Origin: Rathayibacter iranicus NCPPB 2253 = VKM Ac-1602
Lineage (GTDB): Bacteria > Actinomycetota > Actinomycetes > Actinomycetales > Microbacteriaceae
Direction of reading: 5' to 3'
NCBI RefSeq assembly: GCF_003149025.1
Contig: NZ_QGDV01000013.1
Location: 24,089 to 88,088, forward strand
DNA length: 64,000 bases
The first letter of the stretch is position 1; each line of letters opens with the position of its first letter. The notes below the pieces were generated by a model that did not search any database, was not told the DNA's origin, and saw only the letters and a list, made by a program, of their open reading frames with translations. A program made the translations under genes and the position numbers. Shown piece by piece: positions 35,567 to 44,021 of the stretch.

Positions 35567-36658
35567 TTAGGACAGTCGCGCGATGACTGACCGAGCGATC
35601 CGCCGGCCCGAACGGTTAGCTCCAATCGTCGACGCTGTCGGTCCGTAGCCGGCAAAGAAGATCCGGGGGTCGGTGAGGGAGGCGCCGTCTTCGACCGCGA
35701 TCCCGCCCTCCCGCTCGCGCAGGCCAAGCGGGGCAAGGTGCCGAAGCTCGGGCCGGAAGCCGGTCGCCCAGATAATCGCGTCGACCCGGGTGAAGGAGCC
35801 GTCCGGCCAGCGCACGCCGTCCTCCTCGATCGCCGAGAACATGCCGCGCTCGCGCAGCACTCCGCGCTCGATCCCGGCCACGACGCGGCGGGTGCGCTGC
35901 ACACCCGTCCCACCGACGATGCTCGGGAGGGGCATCCCCGCGCGAGCGGCTCGGTCCTGCTCCGCGACCGCCTCCACTGCGGACTCGAGCGCGAGCTGCT
36001 CTCCGTCGTGATAGGTCACCGGACGACGCGTCGCCCACGTCAGCGAACGTGCCACCCGCTCGAGTTCGAGCAAGAAGCCGATCGCCGAGGTGCCACCGCC
36101 CACGACGAGCACCTGCTGTCCCGCGAAGTCCGCCGCGCGCACGTACTCGGTGGTGTCCACCTGAGCCCCGCGGAACCGGTTCCGCCCGGCGTAATACGGG
36201 ACGAACGGCGATCCCCACGTGCCCGTCGCATTGACGAGCACTCGCGCCCGCTCGGTCGCCCGCTCGGATTCGATGACGAGCGGAGAGCCTGTGTCGCGGA
36301 ATGACGCACTCGTGACGCGCCGAACAGCCTCCGGTCGCCGGACCTCGAGGCCGAACTCCTCCTCGTAGCGGCCGTAGTACTCGCGGACGACGTCGCGCGC
36401 CGGACGCCGACGATCCGCGGAGGCAAACGACAGGCCGGTGCGCTCCATGCCAGGGAGGTCGTGCACGCGGTGAGCCGAGCCGAGTCGGAGCGCTTCCCAG
36501 CGGAATTGCCAGGCGCCTCCCGGCTCCGGTCCGCGATCGAGGATCACCAGGTCGCGCCCGGGAACAAGACCCAGGCGCCGCAGGTAGTAGGCGACCGAGA
36601 GCCCCGCTTGGCCAGCGCCGATCACCACGACGGACCGCGCCTCGAGCACACTGTTCAC
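35567..36658 (-). CDS. Flavin-containing monooxygenase-like oxidoreductase
   Basis: 363 residues; the GTG at 36658 is chosen because AGGAG lies four bases upstream. Two Rossmann motifs: VVVIGAGQAGLSVAYYL (FAD, near the N-terminus) and VLVVGGGTSAIGFLLELE (NADPH, about residue 160). FGLEVRRPEAVRRV and the ATG motif DAIIWATGFRPELRHL are typical of the FMO/CzcO-like family. It uses NADPH and O2 to oxygenate an unknown substrate, or acts as an FAD-dependent oxidoreductase; the family often accompanies metal or sulfur detoxification genes, none of which are seen here. Confidence 0.82.
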   Translation of the reverse strand: MNSVLEARSVVVIGAGQAGLSVAYYLRRLGLVPGRDLVILDRGPEPGGAWQFRWEALRLGSAHRVHDLPGMERTGLSFASADRRRPARDVVREYYGRYEEEFGLEVRRPEAVRRVTSASFRDTGSPLVIESERATERARVLVNATGTWGSPFVPYYAGRNRFRGAQVDTTEYVRAADFAGQQVLVVGGGTSAIGFLLELERVARSLTWATRRPVTYHDGEQLALESAVEAVAEQDRAARAGMPLPSIVGGTGVQRTRRVVAGIERGVLRERGMFSAIEEDGVRWPDGSFTRVDAIIWATGFRPELRHLAPLGLREREGGIAVEDGASLTDPRIFFAGYGPTASTIGANRSGRRIARSVIARLS

Positions 36659-36828
36659 ACTGCTCCTGACACGGTCGGGGACGGACGAACGGCCGCCCGG
36701 CAGATCGTGACCCGGGGTGGCGTGTCCCCCGTCTGCTAAACTACCGCGTAGATTTGAACTTTCCCTGTCTGCTCTTTTCCCCAGCCGGCTCACCATCCGT
36801 CTGGCCTGTCATCGTGAGGGGGTCACCC

Positions 36829-37026
36829 ATGGGGCGCGGCCGTCAAAAGGCGAAGAACACCAAGATCGCCCGTGAGCTGAAATCGTTCAGCCCAGCGGTC
36901 GATTACAGCGCGCTTGAGCGCGAGCTCAGCCACCCGGACGAGCCGGATTACTCGAAATGGATCGACGCTGACGACGAGAGCGACGACGCCGACCTCGTCG
37001 AGGAGCCGCACCAAAAGCGTGCCTGA
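36829..37026 (+). CDS. DUF3073 protein
   Basis: 65 residues, ATG at 36829 preceded by GAGGGGG. The basic start MGRGRQKAKNTKIARELKSF and the following SPAVDYSALERELSHP are diagnostic of DUF3073, a small actinobacterial family usually found beside purM/purF. Here it is near purM but separated from it by NUDIX and AraC genes. The basic N-terminus and acidic C-terminus suggest nucleic-acid or ribosome association, but the function is unknown. Confidence 0.9.
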   Translation: MGRGRQKAKNTKIARELKSFSPAVDYSALERELSHPDEPDYSKWIDADDESDDADLVEEPHQKRA

Positions 37027-37618
37027 CCCGTTGCCGGGCTCTCTCGCTCAGAGTGGGCCCGAATTGCAGGACAGCGTCATCGAACAGATTTCGTCGCGGA
37101 TCGCCTACGAGACGCCATGGATTCGCGTTCGCGAGGACGACGTGCGTTGGCCGAGTGGCAGCCGTGGCGTTTACTCCGTTGTCGAGCGCGACGACTACTC
37201 CCTCGTGCTTCCCCGCGAACGCGGCGGGTTTTGGCTCGTTGAGCAGTTCCGCTACGCGATCGGACGTCGCGCGTGGGAGTTCCCGGCAGGGGGCTGGCCG
37301 CACGGTTCCCCTGGCGGCGATCCCGAGGCTCTCGCCCGGGCCGAGCTGCGCGAAGAGACGGGACTGCGGGCCGGTCGGCTGACGCACCTCGGCCGACTCG
37401 CCGAGGCCTACGGCTTCGTCTCGCAGTGGGTCGACGTCTTCCTCGCGGAGGAGCTGGAGCACGGCGAGCACGAACGCGAGGACACGGAGCAGGACATGCG
37501 GCAGCAGTGGTTCTCCGATTGCGACGTCGCGGCGATGGTCCGCTCTGGCGCGATCGCCGAGACCGCAGCCGTTGCCGCGCTGGCGCTGTTCTGGCTGGAG
37601 CACGGTCCGACCGGCTGA
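37019..37618 (+). CDS. NUDIX hydrolase
   Basis: About 199 residues; the GTG at 37019 overlaps the end of the DUF3073 gene, and a later start is possible. The Nudix box is visible in GDPEALARAELREETGL (consensus GxxxxxExxxxxxREUxEExG), with the flanking AWEFPAGGW typical of ADP-ribose pyrophosphatase-like members. It hydrolyses a nucleoside diphosphate linked to another moiety. Overlap with DUF3073 indicates co-translation. Exact substrate not assignable. Confidence 0.82.
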   Translation: MPDPLPGSLAQSGPELQDSVIEQISSRIAYETPWIRVREDDVRWPSGSRGVYSVVERDDYSLVLPRERGGFWLVEQFRYAIGRRAWEFPAGGWPHGSPGGDPEALARAELREETGLRAGRLTHLGRLAEAYGFVSQWVDVFLAEELEHGEHEREDTEQDMRQQWFSDCDVAAMVRSGAIAETAAVAALALFWLEHGPTG

Positions 37619-37681
37619 GCACGTTCTCCCGAGATTCGCACCGGCGCGAAGAATGTCGGGTGTGCCTGCGACACTGATTAG

Positions 37682-38638
37682 ATGAGTTCTCCCTCGCTCA
37701 CCCGGCTACCGGTCTGGCAGTCGGAGCGTCGCGGGAGCGACCTCGACGAGGCCCGCGAGTTCTTCGCCGGCTCCTACAACGGCACGGGGTTCCGCGCCGA
37801 ACGCACGGCGGTGCCGTTCGGCTACCGCTACACGTCCACAGGTCCGGGCCCGGTGAGCCTGCACTCCGCGTCGTTCCTCGGTGCGGTGCGCGGCACCGTT
37901 GATCCGGGCGGCGTGTACGTGGCCCTCTGGCTCAACGAGGGCCGCGCCGCACTCGACCTCGGCCGGAACGAGCGCCGTCTAGTGGCGGGCCGGCCCGCGA
38001 TGTTCCCCTCCGGCCGGCCCTTCGGCTTCGAGGCCCTCGAGTACCGGGACGCACTCGTGCACTTCGAGGCCGCGCATCTCGAGCGCGTCGCCGCAGAACT
38101 CCACGGCACCGAGCCGGGCCCCTTGAGCTTCGCGGCCCTCGCTCACGACGCGGCCACCTGGTGGGGCGCGATCCGTGTCCTCCGCGACACCCTCGCTGCG
38201 ACCAGAGCGCCGTCGACGCTCCAGCGCGACTCCGCCGCCCGTGTCGCCTCCCTGGCCGTGCTGCACTGCTTCTCCCACCGCATTGCTCCGCTGCCCGCCG
38301 TGCCTCCCTCGGTCAGTGCGCGACGCCTGCGCCGCGCTGTCGAGTTCGTCCAGGCCAACGCCGACCTGCCGCTGGGAGTGGCCGACATTGCGGAGGCGGC
38401 GGGGCTCACCATCCGCGGCGTGCAGCTGGCGTTCCAACGCGCGTTCTCCGAGACGCCGCGCCACTATTTGCGCGGTGTGCGCCTCGACCGCGCGCGAGAC
38501 GAGCTGGTTGCCGGTGCGCCGGGTGGGCTCGTTGTCGGCGATGTCGCAGCCCGCTGGGGCTTCGTCAGCGGCGGCCGCTTCGCCCAGCACTACGCGGCCC
38601 GGTTCGGCGAACTTCCGAGCGAGACGCTGCGCCGCTGA
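37682..38638 (+). CDS. AraC-family transcriptional regulator
   Basis: 318 residues, ATG at 37682. N-terminal sensor domain of AraC_binding_2 type (FFAGSYNGTGFRAERTAVPF, later VHFEAAHLERVAAEL). The C-terminal pair of HTH motifs lies at about 220-318: VEFVQANADLPLGVADIAEAAGLTIRGVQLAFQRAF and VGDVAARWGFVSGGRFAQHY. The ligand and target are unknown; the adjacent genes are not obviously a regulon. Confidence 0.85.
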   Translation: MSSPSLTRLPVWQSERRGSDLDEAREFFAGSYNGTGFRAERTAVPFGYRYTSTGPGPVSLHSASFLGAVRGTVDPGGVYVALWLNEGRAALDLGRNERRLVAGRPAMFPSGRPFGFEALEYRDALVHFEAAHLERVAAELHGTEPGPLSFAALAHDAATWWGAIRVLRDTLAATRAPSTLQRDSAARVASLAVLHCFSHRIAPLPAVPPSVSARRLRRAVEFVQANADLPLGVADIAEAAGLTIRGVQLAFQRAFSETPRHYLRGVRLDRARDELVAGAPGGLVVGDVAARWGFVSGGRFAQHYAARFGELPSETLRR

Positions 38639-38752
38639 TCCAGCGACCTGGAGCCCTACCCTGAGCGCTGGCTCGCGGGATCGGCGCGTCCTGTGGACCC
38701 ACAGCGGGTCCTGCGAGCCACAGCTACTCGGGAGAGCCGGAGGTCCGCCTGG

Positions 38753-39862
38753 TCAGCCCGCGTAGGAGCCGACAAGGCGGACCGCGCCGCCATCGACGCC
38801 CTTCGCGCCCTGCTCGAACCCGTCGAGCGCCCGCGTCGCGGTCGAGACCCGGCCCGCGACCCACGACGGGACGCCCGAGCGCTCGAGGCTCGCAACGACA
38901 TCCCTGGCGGAGTCGGCAGCGACCACGGCGACCATGCCGATGCCAAGGTTCCAGGTGCCCTCCGTGCTCTCCAGCGTCGCGCCCGAGAGTCCAGCGAGCG
39001 CGCGGAACACATCCGGCGGGCTCCAGCTCGAGCGCTCCATCTCGACCCAGGAACCCCGGGGGAGCACGCGGGCGACGTTCGCCGCGATCCCGCCTCCGGT
39101 GACGTGGCTGATCGCGTGCACGGTCGAGCCGAGTTCCGCGTCGTCGAGGATGTCGAGCAGTGGGCGGGTGTAGAGCCGGGTCGGCTCGAGCAGCACCTCA
39201 CCGACGACGCCGCCCAGCTCGTTGGAACGCTCGGTGAAGGCGATCCCGCGCCCGGCGAGGATGTGGCGCACCAGCGAGAACCCGTTCGAGTGCAGTCCCG
39301 AGGAGGCCATCGCCACCACGAGATCGCCGTCCCGCACACGGTCGGCGCCGCGCACCTGATCCGCTTCGACCGCGCCCACCGCGGCGCCCGCCACGTCGTA
39401 ATCGTCGGGCCCGAGCAGGCCCGGATGCTCGGCCGTCTCGCCGCCGACGAGCGCCGTGCCGGTGGCGGAGCAGGCGCGGGCGATGCCGGCGACGATGTCG
39501 GCGATGCGCGACGGGATGACCTTGCCGCAGGCGATGTAGTCGGTCATGAAGAGCGGACGTGCGCCGACCACCACGATGTCGTCGACGACCATGCCAACGA
39601 GGTCCTGCCCGATCGTGTCGTGCTTGTCGATCGCCTGCGCAAGCGCCACCTTGGTGCCGACGCCGTCGGTCGAGGTCGCCAGCAGCGGTGCGCGGAAATC
39701 GCGGAGGAAAGAGACGTCGTAGAGGCCGGCAAAGCCGCCAACTCCGCCGAGGACCCGGCTGTCGTGCGTGGCCGACACCGCCGACTTCATCAACTCGACG
39801 GCACGATCCCCCGCCGCCGTGTCGACCCCTGCGCGCGCATAACTGCTCATCTCTTCACTCAC
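38753..39862 (-). CDS. purM: Phosphoribosylformylglycinamidine cyclo-ligase
   Basis: 369 residues; AIR synthetase, the fifth step of purine synthesis, converting FGAM to AIR with ATP. Typical segments: YARAGVDTAAGDRAVELMKS, LLATSTDGVGTKVALAQAID, the ATP-grasp-like metal site GQDLVGMVVDDIVVVGA, LVGGETAEHPGL, VTGGGIAANVARVLP and the C-terminal GIGMVAVV. It is on the opposite strand to purF with a GNAT gene and a large inverted repeat between, an unusual arrangement because purF-purM are normally adjacent and co-directional in this group. Confidence 0.95.
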   Translation of the reverse strand: MSEEMSSYARAGVDTAAGDRAVELMKSAVSATHDSRVLGGVGGFAGLYDVSFLRDFRAPLLATSTDGVGTKVALAQAIDKHDTIGQDLVGMVVDDIVVVGARPLFMTDYIACGKVIPSRIADIVAGIARACSATGTALVGGETAEHPGLLGPDDYDVAGAAVGAVEADQVRGADRVRDGDLVVAMASSGLHSNGFSLVRHILAGRGIAFTERSNELGGVVGEVLLEPTRLYTRPLLDILDDAELGSTVHAISHVTGGGIAANVARVLPRGSWVEMERSSWSPPDVFRALAGLSGATLESTEGTWNLGIGMVAVVAADSARDVVASLERSGVPSWVAGRVSTATRALDGFEQGAKGVDGGAVRLVGSYAG

Positions 39863-39930
39863 CCCACGACCCTACCGACTCCCCCCTCCCCCTCCTCCCC
39901 CTCCCCGCTCCCCCGCTCCCCCGCGAAATG

Positions 39931-40004
39931 TCGCGAGATGCCCCCGCCCGGACGAGACCGCCCGCCGCAGCACGGCGTCTCGTCCGTTCTCCGACATCTC
40001 GCGA
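39931..40004. repeat. Nested inverted repeat in purM-GNAT spacer
   Basis: Outer arms TCGCGAGATG (39931-39940) and CATCTCGCGA (39995-40004), inner arms CGGACGAGAC (39949-39958) and GTCTCGTCCG (39977-39986), with equal 8-base internal loops. The genes on both sides diverge, so this is not a terminator; it lies over the promoter region. Confidence 0.6.
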
Positions 40005-40037
40005 GCCGCGCTACCCGGGTGCGGCAGCATCGACGTC

Positions 40038-40520
40038 ATGACCTTCGAGCGCGTGGGGCCGGCAGACGTGGATGAGGTGCGCGGCTTCCTCCGCGCGGCC
40101 GACCTGACGCTCGCGGGGCTCGACTCCCCGACCGTGCGCCTCTGGCTTGAGCGGAACGGCGACGGCCACGTCGTCGGCAGCACGGGCTGGGAGTCGAGCG
40201 CCGACGGCCGTCACGCGCTGATCCGGAGTGTCGCCGTCGCACGCCGCGGCACCGGAGTGGGGACTCGCCTCGCCCGGCATGCCCTTGCCGACGCCGCCGC
40301 GAGCGGTGCCCGCCGCGCCTGGCTCTTCTCCCGCCGCTCCGGCCCCTTCTGGCAGTCGCTCGGATTCACGCCCGCCGACCGCGACGAACTCGCCGCCGCG
40401 CTCGCCGACACTCACCAGGTGCGCCTCTTCGCCGAGACCGGGCAGCTGGCTCGCGAGATCGCCTGGTCCCTCCCGCTCGCCCCGGGAACGGCGGCCGGCC
40501 GGGCGATTGAGTCCCCGTGA
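40038..40520 (+). CDS. GNAT-family N-acetyltransferase
   Basis: 160 residues, ATG at 40038. The acetyl-CoA loop appears in the segment IRSVAVARRGTGVGTRLARHAL (pattern RxxGxGxxL), preceded by the beta-strand GHVVGSTGWESS and followed by AWLFSRRSGPFWQSLGF. The fold assignment is secure. It presumably acetylates a small molecule or protein N-terminus; substrate unknown. It sits alone between purM and purF. Confidence 0.85.
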   Translation: MTFERVGPADVDEVRGFLRAADLTLAGLDSPTVRLWLERNGDGHVVGSTGWESSADGRHALIRSVAVARRGTGVGTRLARHALADAAASGARRAWLFSRRSGPFWQSLGFTPADRDELAAALADTHQVRLFAETGQLAREIAWSLPLAPGTAAGRAIESP

Positions 40521-40675
40521 CGCGCCTCGCGGCCAACCCGGGGACCAGCGGACCCGGCCCAAGGCACCCACGCGCCAGGCCAGATTCGCCGAGAGTGAAC
40601 CATTAGGGGATGCGCTCCCCTCATGTCAGGATGGACCGTCAACCCCCCTGCTATCCCCTTGGGAGCCCCTCCGGC

Positions 40676-42133
40676 ATGTGCGGAATCGTTGGAATCGTCT
40701 CCTCCGGGCCGGTCAACCAGTCCATCTACGACAGCCTCTCGCTCCTGCAGCACCGCGGCCAGGACTCGACCGGCATCGCGACGGCCGACGGCAGCACTCT
40801 GCACATCAGGAAGGCGGCGGGGCAGGTCCGCGAGGCATTCCGCACCCGCGACATGCGCTCGCTACTCGGCACGATGGGCCTCGGTCACGTCCGCTACGCG
40901 ACGAAGGGCAATGCCGAGCGCGAGGAGGAGGCGCAGCCGTTCTACGTGAACGCGCCGTACGGCATCATCCTCGTGCACAACGGCAACCTCACGAATACCC
41001 GCGAACTCACCGAGGAACTCTTCCGGGTCGACCGTCGCCACCTCAACACCACCTCCGACACGGAGCTGCTGGTGAACGTGCTCGCGAACGAACTCCAGGC
41101 CTCAATGTCAGGCCGCGACCTCGACGCCGACGAGGTGTTCGACGCCGTCGCCCGCGTGCACCAGCGAGTCGAGGGCTCCTACGCGACGATCGCATTGATC
41201 GCAGGTGTCGGGCTGCTCGCCTTCCGTGACCCGTTCGGCATCCGCCCGCTCATCGTCGGTCGCCGCAGCAACACTGGCGCGCCGGATGACTGGGTGGTCG
41301 CCTCCGAGTCGCTCGTGCTCGAGGCACAGGGCTTCGAGATCGTGCGCGATGTCGCTCCGGGCGAGGCCGTGTTCATCACCGCCGACGGGCAGATGGCCAG
41401 CCGTCAGTGCGCGAAGGACCCTCGTCTCATCCCGTGCTCGTTCGAGTACGTCTACCTCGCCCGCCCCGACTCCGTGATGTCCGGGATCTCGGTCTACGAA
41501 GCGCGGCTGCGCCTGGGCGACCGTCTCGCCGGCACCGTCGCCCAGTACACCCCGAGCGGAGCTATCGACGTCGTCATGCCGATCCCCGACTCCTCTCGCC
41601 CCGCCGCAATGCAGGTGGCGAAAAAGCTCGGGATCGAATATCGCGAAGGCTTCTATAAGAACCGCTACGTCGGGCGGACATTCATCATGCCGGGGCAGGC
41701 GGTCCGCAAGAAGTCGGTACGGCAGAAGCTCAACGCGATGTCGAGCGAGTTCGCGGGCAAGAACGTCCTGATCGTTGACGACTCGATCGTGCGCGGCACG
41801 ACCTCGAAAGAGATCGTCGAGATGGCGCGCGCGGCTGGAGCGAACACCGTAACCTTCGCCTCCGCCGCTCCTCCCGTGCGCTACCCGCACGTCTATGGGA
41901 TCAACATGCCCTCGCGCCAGGAGTTGGTGGCACACAATCGCCCGATCCCCGAGATCGCGGAGGCCATCGGCGCCGACCACCTGATTTACCAGGAGGTCGC
42001 CGATATGAAAGCGGCGATCCTCGAGGGCTCCACGGTCACCGACCTCGAGACGAGCTGCTTCACCGGCGAGTACATCACCGGCAGCGTCACTCCGGAGTAC
42101 CTCGACTGGGTGGAACGCACGCAGCTGAGCTGA
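40676..42133 (+). CDS. purF: Amidophosphoribosyltransferase
   Basis: 485 residues; the ATG at 40676 puts the catalytic Cys at position 2 (MCGIVGIV), the N-terminal nucleophile of the glutaminase domain, so the further-upstream start is rejected. It catalyses the first committed step of purine synthesis: PRPP plus glutamine to phosphoribosylamine. RLGDRLAGT and the PRPP loop VLIVDDSIVRGTTSKEIV mark the phosphoribosyltransferase domain. The C-terminus (SCFTGEYITGSVTPEYLDWV) is intact. A diverged copy of the segment IAEAIGADHLIYQEV to ILEGS lies at 49403-49481, at the far end of the accessory island that begins after this gene. Confidence 0.96.
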   Translation: MCGIVGIVSSGPVNQSIYDSLSLLQHRGQDSTGIATADGSTLHIRKAAGQVREAFRTRDMRSLLGTMGLGHVRYATKGNAEREEEAQPFYVNAPYGIILVHNGNLTNTRELTEELFRVDRRHLNTTSDTELLVNVLANELQASMSGRDLDADEVFDAVARVHQRVEGSYATIALIAGVGLLAFRDPFGIRPLIVGRRSNTGAPDDWVVASESLVLEAQGFEIVRDVAPGEAVFITADGQMASRQCAKDPRLIPCSFEYVYLARPDSVMSGISVYEARLRLGDRLAGTVAQYTPSGAIDVVMPIPDSSRPAAMQVAKKLGIEYREGFYKNRYVGRTFIMPGQAVRKKSVRQKLNAMSSEFAGKNVLIVDDSIVRGTTSKEIVEMARAAGANTVTFASAAPPVRYPHVYGINMPSRQELVAHNRPIPEIAEAIGADHLIYQEVADMKAAILEGSTVTDLETSCFTGEYITGSVTPEYLDWVERTQLS

Positions 42134-42311
42134 GATCTGAGCTGAAATCGCCCCTCAGCGGCGCGACCCGATCTGAGCCGGGCGGGTCAACACCTGCTCG
42201 GGAGTGTCGCAGGACGCGTCCGCGAGGAGCTCATCGTCAGTGGTTCCTGTCACTATCGGCGTGCGGCGCGAGGCGAGCGATGCAGGAAGGGTCGCAACTT
42301 TGCCGCACATT

Positions 42312-42358
42312 GCGGCTTACGCAAAACTCGCCTGAGCGTCACAATACCCCAGGTCAGG
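42312..42358 (+). mobile_element. Truncated 90-bp MITE copy
   Basis: Left half of the MITE family described at 43095, 48782 and 63263: it starts GCGGCTTACGCAAAACTCGC and contains CACAATACCCCAGGTCAGG, the family core. It is cut at 42359 by the right end of an IS3-derived element. About 80% identical to the copy at 48782 over its 47 bases. Confidence 0.6.
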
Positions 42359-42759
42359 TGAGCCGCCCAACGTTTTCTGGACCATGTGAATAGTTGGTTA
42401 TGCGGCGGGATTCGAAGAATGCGGACGCTTTTCCCAGGAAACGGTTCTCCTCCTCGAGTTCACGTACCCTGCGCTCGAGTTCTGTGATTCTTGTACGGTC
42501 GGCGACGGTCAGCTCTTCCTCCCCTTCGGTATTCGCGCGGCGGTACGCCGCTACCCGATTCGCGAGGGTTTGCGGAGCGAGTGCGAGTTCACGGACAACG
42601 TCCGCGACAGCACGCGACTTATCAATCACTTCGCGCACGGCCTCCGCGCGGAACTCCGGAGAATACTTACTACGGGAACTGGACATCCCGATAATCCTTT
42701 CGGTCAACGCGTTAATACTATCACTTCCGCGGTGGTCCAAAAAAGAATGGGGCAGCTCA
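42359..42759 (-). mobile_element. 401-bp IS3-derived deletion element
   Basis: Bounded by inverted ends: TGAGCCGCCCAACG then TTTTCTGGACCA at 42359 (plus) and TGAGCTGCCCCATTC then TGGACCA read from 42759 (minus). It encodes only orfA (MSSSRSKYSPEFRAEAVREV to FLGKASAFF), followed directly by the other end, so orfB is missing. It interrupts the orfB of the adjacent IS3-type copy. Such short derivatives may be mobilised in trans by a full element. Confidence 0.55.
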
Positions 42760-43618
42760 CGGATCGCTTTCTCTTTCGTTGGATAGTGGGTCCGGTTGCA
42801 TCGTTCGTTCTTGAGGGTGCCGTTGAAGGATTCGGCCCACGCAGTGTCCCAGCAGACGCTGGTTCGACCCATCGATTGTCGGATGTTGAGCTTTTTCGCG
42901 ACCTGTCCGAATTCGGCCGAGGCGGAGACGGATCCGCGATCGCTGTGGAAGATGGTGTCGCTGAGCCTGTCGGGTTGATTGCGGGCAGCCATGTCGAGTG
43001 CTTCGGTGACTAGTTCGGTTCGCATGTGGTCAGCGAGCGCAGATCCGACGACTTTCTTCGAAGAGCAGTCAAGAACGGTCGCGAGGTATACCCAGAGGCT
43101 TATTCAGACCACACGATCCGCGGCTTGGAAACCCGCGCTGATCAGGGGTTTCGTAGCGACCTGGCAGGGCTCTGAATAAGCCTCCCAGCCTTCCCAGGTG
43201 CGACGAGAGGTGATGTCGCCGACCCACTTGGAACCGGGTCACTCTGCCGTGAAGTCACGCTTCATGAGGTCGGGGATGTCTGCCGGGTCACCGGGGATCG
43301 TCGTCGTGGGTCGCCAGGGCTTGGGCTGACAGGGCTCCAGGCCTGCGGCGCGCATGAGCCGGCGGACGGTCTCGTGGGCGACTGGCCGCCCCAACGCGCG
43401 AGCTGTGCGGCGATGCGACGGTAGCCGTAGGTGCCGTCTGACGCGTCGAACGCTGTCCGGATGAGAGAGGTGATCTCCCTCTGCCACTTCGCTGTTCTCG
43501 AGGTTTTCCGGTCGCGCCATTCGTCGTAACCGGACCTGTTCACGCCGATCAGTCGACACATCTCGCGGGTCGATATCGTGGGGGTGAGGTCGCGTTCTTC
43601 GCGACGAATCAGTTCCAA
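42760..43618 (-). pseudogene. IS3-type transposase orfB, broken
   Basis: It begins near 43618 with VELIRREERDLTPTISTREM and GTYGYRRIAAQLARWG, then frameshifts near 43390 to VAHETVRRLMRAAGLEPCQP and DLMKRDFTAE, meets a TGA at 43239, continues PGSKWVGDITSRRTWEGW, is split by a 90-bp MITE, resumes WVYLATVLDCSSKKVVGSAL and HSDRGSVSASAEF (catalytic Asp) then ESFNGTLKNE (catalytic Glu), and ends abruptly at KEKAIR where the 401-bp element starts. Clearly non-functional. Confidence 0.8.
43095..43184. mobile_element. 90-bp MITE inserted in transposase orfB
   Basis: Perfect 14-bp terminal inverted repeats GAGGCTTATTCAGA / TCTGAATAAGCCTC at exactly 90 bp total, flanked by the 3-bp direct repeat CCA (43092-43094 and 43185-43187). 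Removing the element and one CCA restores the transposase sequence WEGWVYLATVLD. Internal sequence (reverse strand CTACGAAACCCCTGATCAG) matches the other copies at 42312 and 48782. Confidence 0.88.
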
Positions 43619-43626
43619 CTTGGTAG

Positions 43627-43914
43627 TCAGCGGGACTTCTTCGCGAAGAACGCGGACGCTTTTCCCAGGAAACGATTCTCCTCTTCCAGTTCACGTACCC
43701 GACGTTCAAGCTCTTTGATCCGCGCGCGGTCTTGTACCGTCAACTCTTCTTCGCTCTCGCTACCCGCGCAGCGATGTGCTGACACCCAATTCGTGAGAGT
43801 CTGCGGGACGAGTCCGAGCTCCCGGGCAACATCGGCGACAGGTCGCGACTTATCAATGACTTCGCGCACGGCCTCCGCGCGGAACTCCGGGGAGTACTTC
43901 CCACGGGAACTGGA
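43627..43914 (-). CDS. IS3-type transposase orfA
   Basis: About 95 residues from the ATG at 43914 (MSSSRGKYSPEFRAEAVREV), a helix-turn-helix of the IS3 orfA type (PVADVARELGLVPQTLTNWV) followed by a heptad region (RIKELERRVRELEEENRFLG) that mediates multimerisation. The frame is intact and ends KASAFFAKKSR, where programmed frameshifting to orfB normally occurs. The partner orfB is destroyed, so it cannot drive transposition alone but could still act as an inhibitor or partner. Confidence 0.75.
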   Translation of the reverse strand, partial: SSSRGKYSPEFRAEAVREVIDKSRPVADVARELGLVPQTLTNWVSAHRCAGSESEEELTVQDRARIKELERRVRELEEENRFLGKASAFFAKKSR

Positions 43915-44021
43915 CATCCCGATAATCCTTTCGATCAACGCGGTAATCCTACCAATTCCGCGGTGGTCCAGAAAGAATGGAGCACCTCATGGCGTCGGTG
44001 CGCTCAGGAGTCATCTCAACT

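Larger units (their letters stand above)
42760..43989 (-). mobile_element. Degenerate IS3-family insertion sequence
   Basis: Left end TGAGGTGCTCCATTC at 43989, then orfA, then orfB broken by a frameshift, an in-frame stop and a MITE, and finally truncated at 42760 by the 401-bp derivative. It reads on the minus strand. The two-ORF organisation, the leucine-zipper-like orfA end (LERRVRELEEENRFLGKASAF) and the DDE motifs of orfB (HSDRGS, FNGTLKNE) identify the family. Confidence 0.8.

Noticed and set aside
42354..43025. A single 223-residue transposase-like gene
   Set aside because: It is an artificial join of an orfB tail and the orfA of an inserted element; the junction coincides with the element end at 42759.
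43095..43184. Integron attC cassette site
   Set aside because: Length and symmetry are similar, but the ends lack the GTTRRRY/RYYYAAC boxes and a target duplication is present, which fits a transposon.
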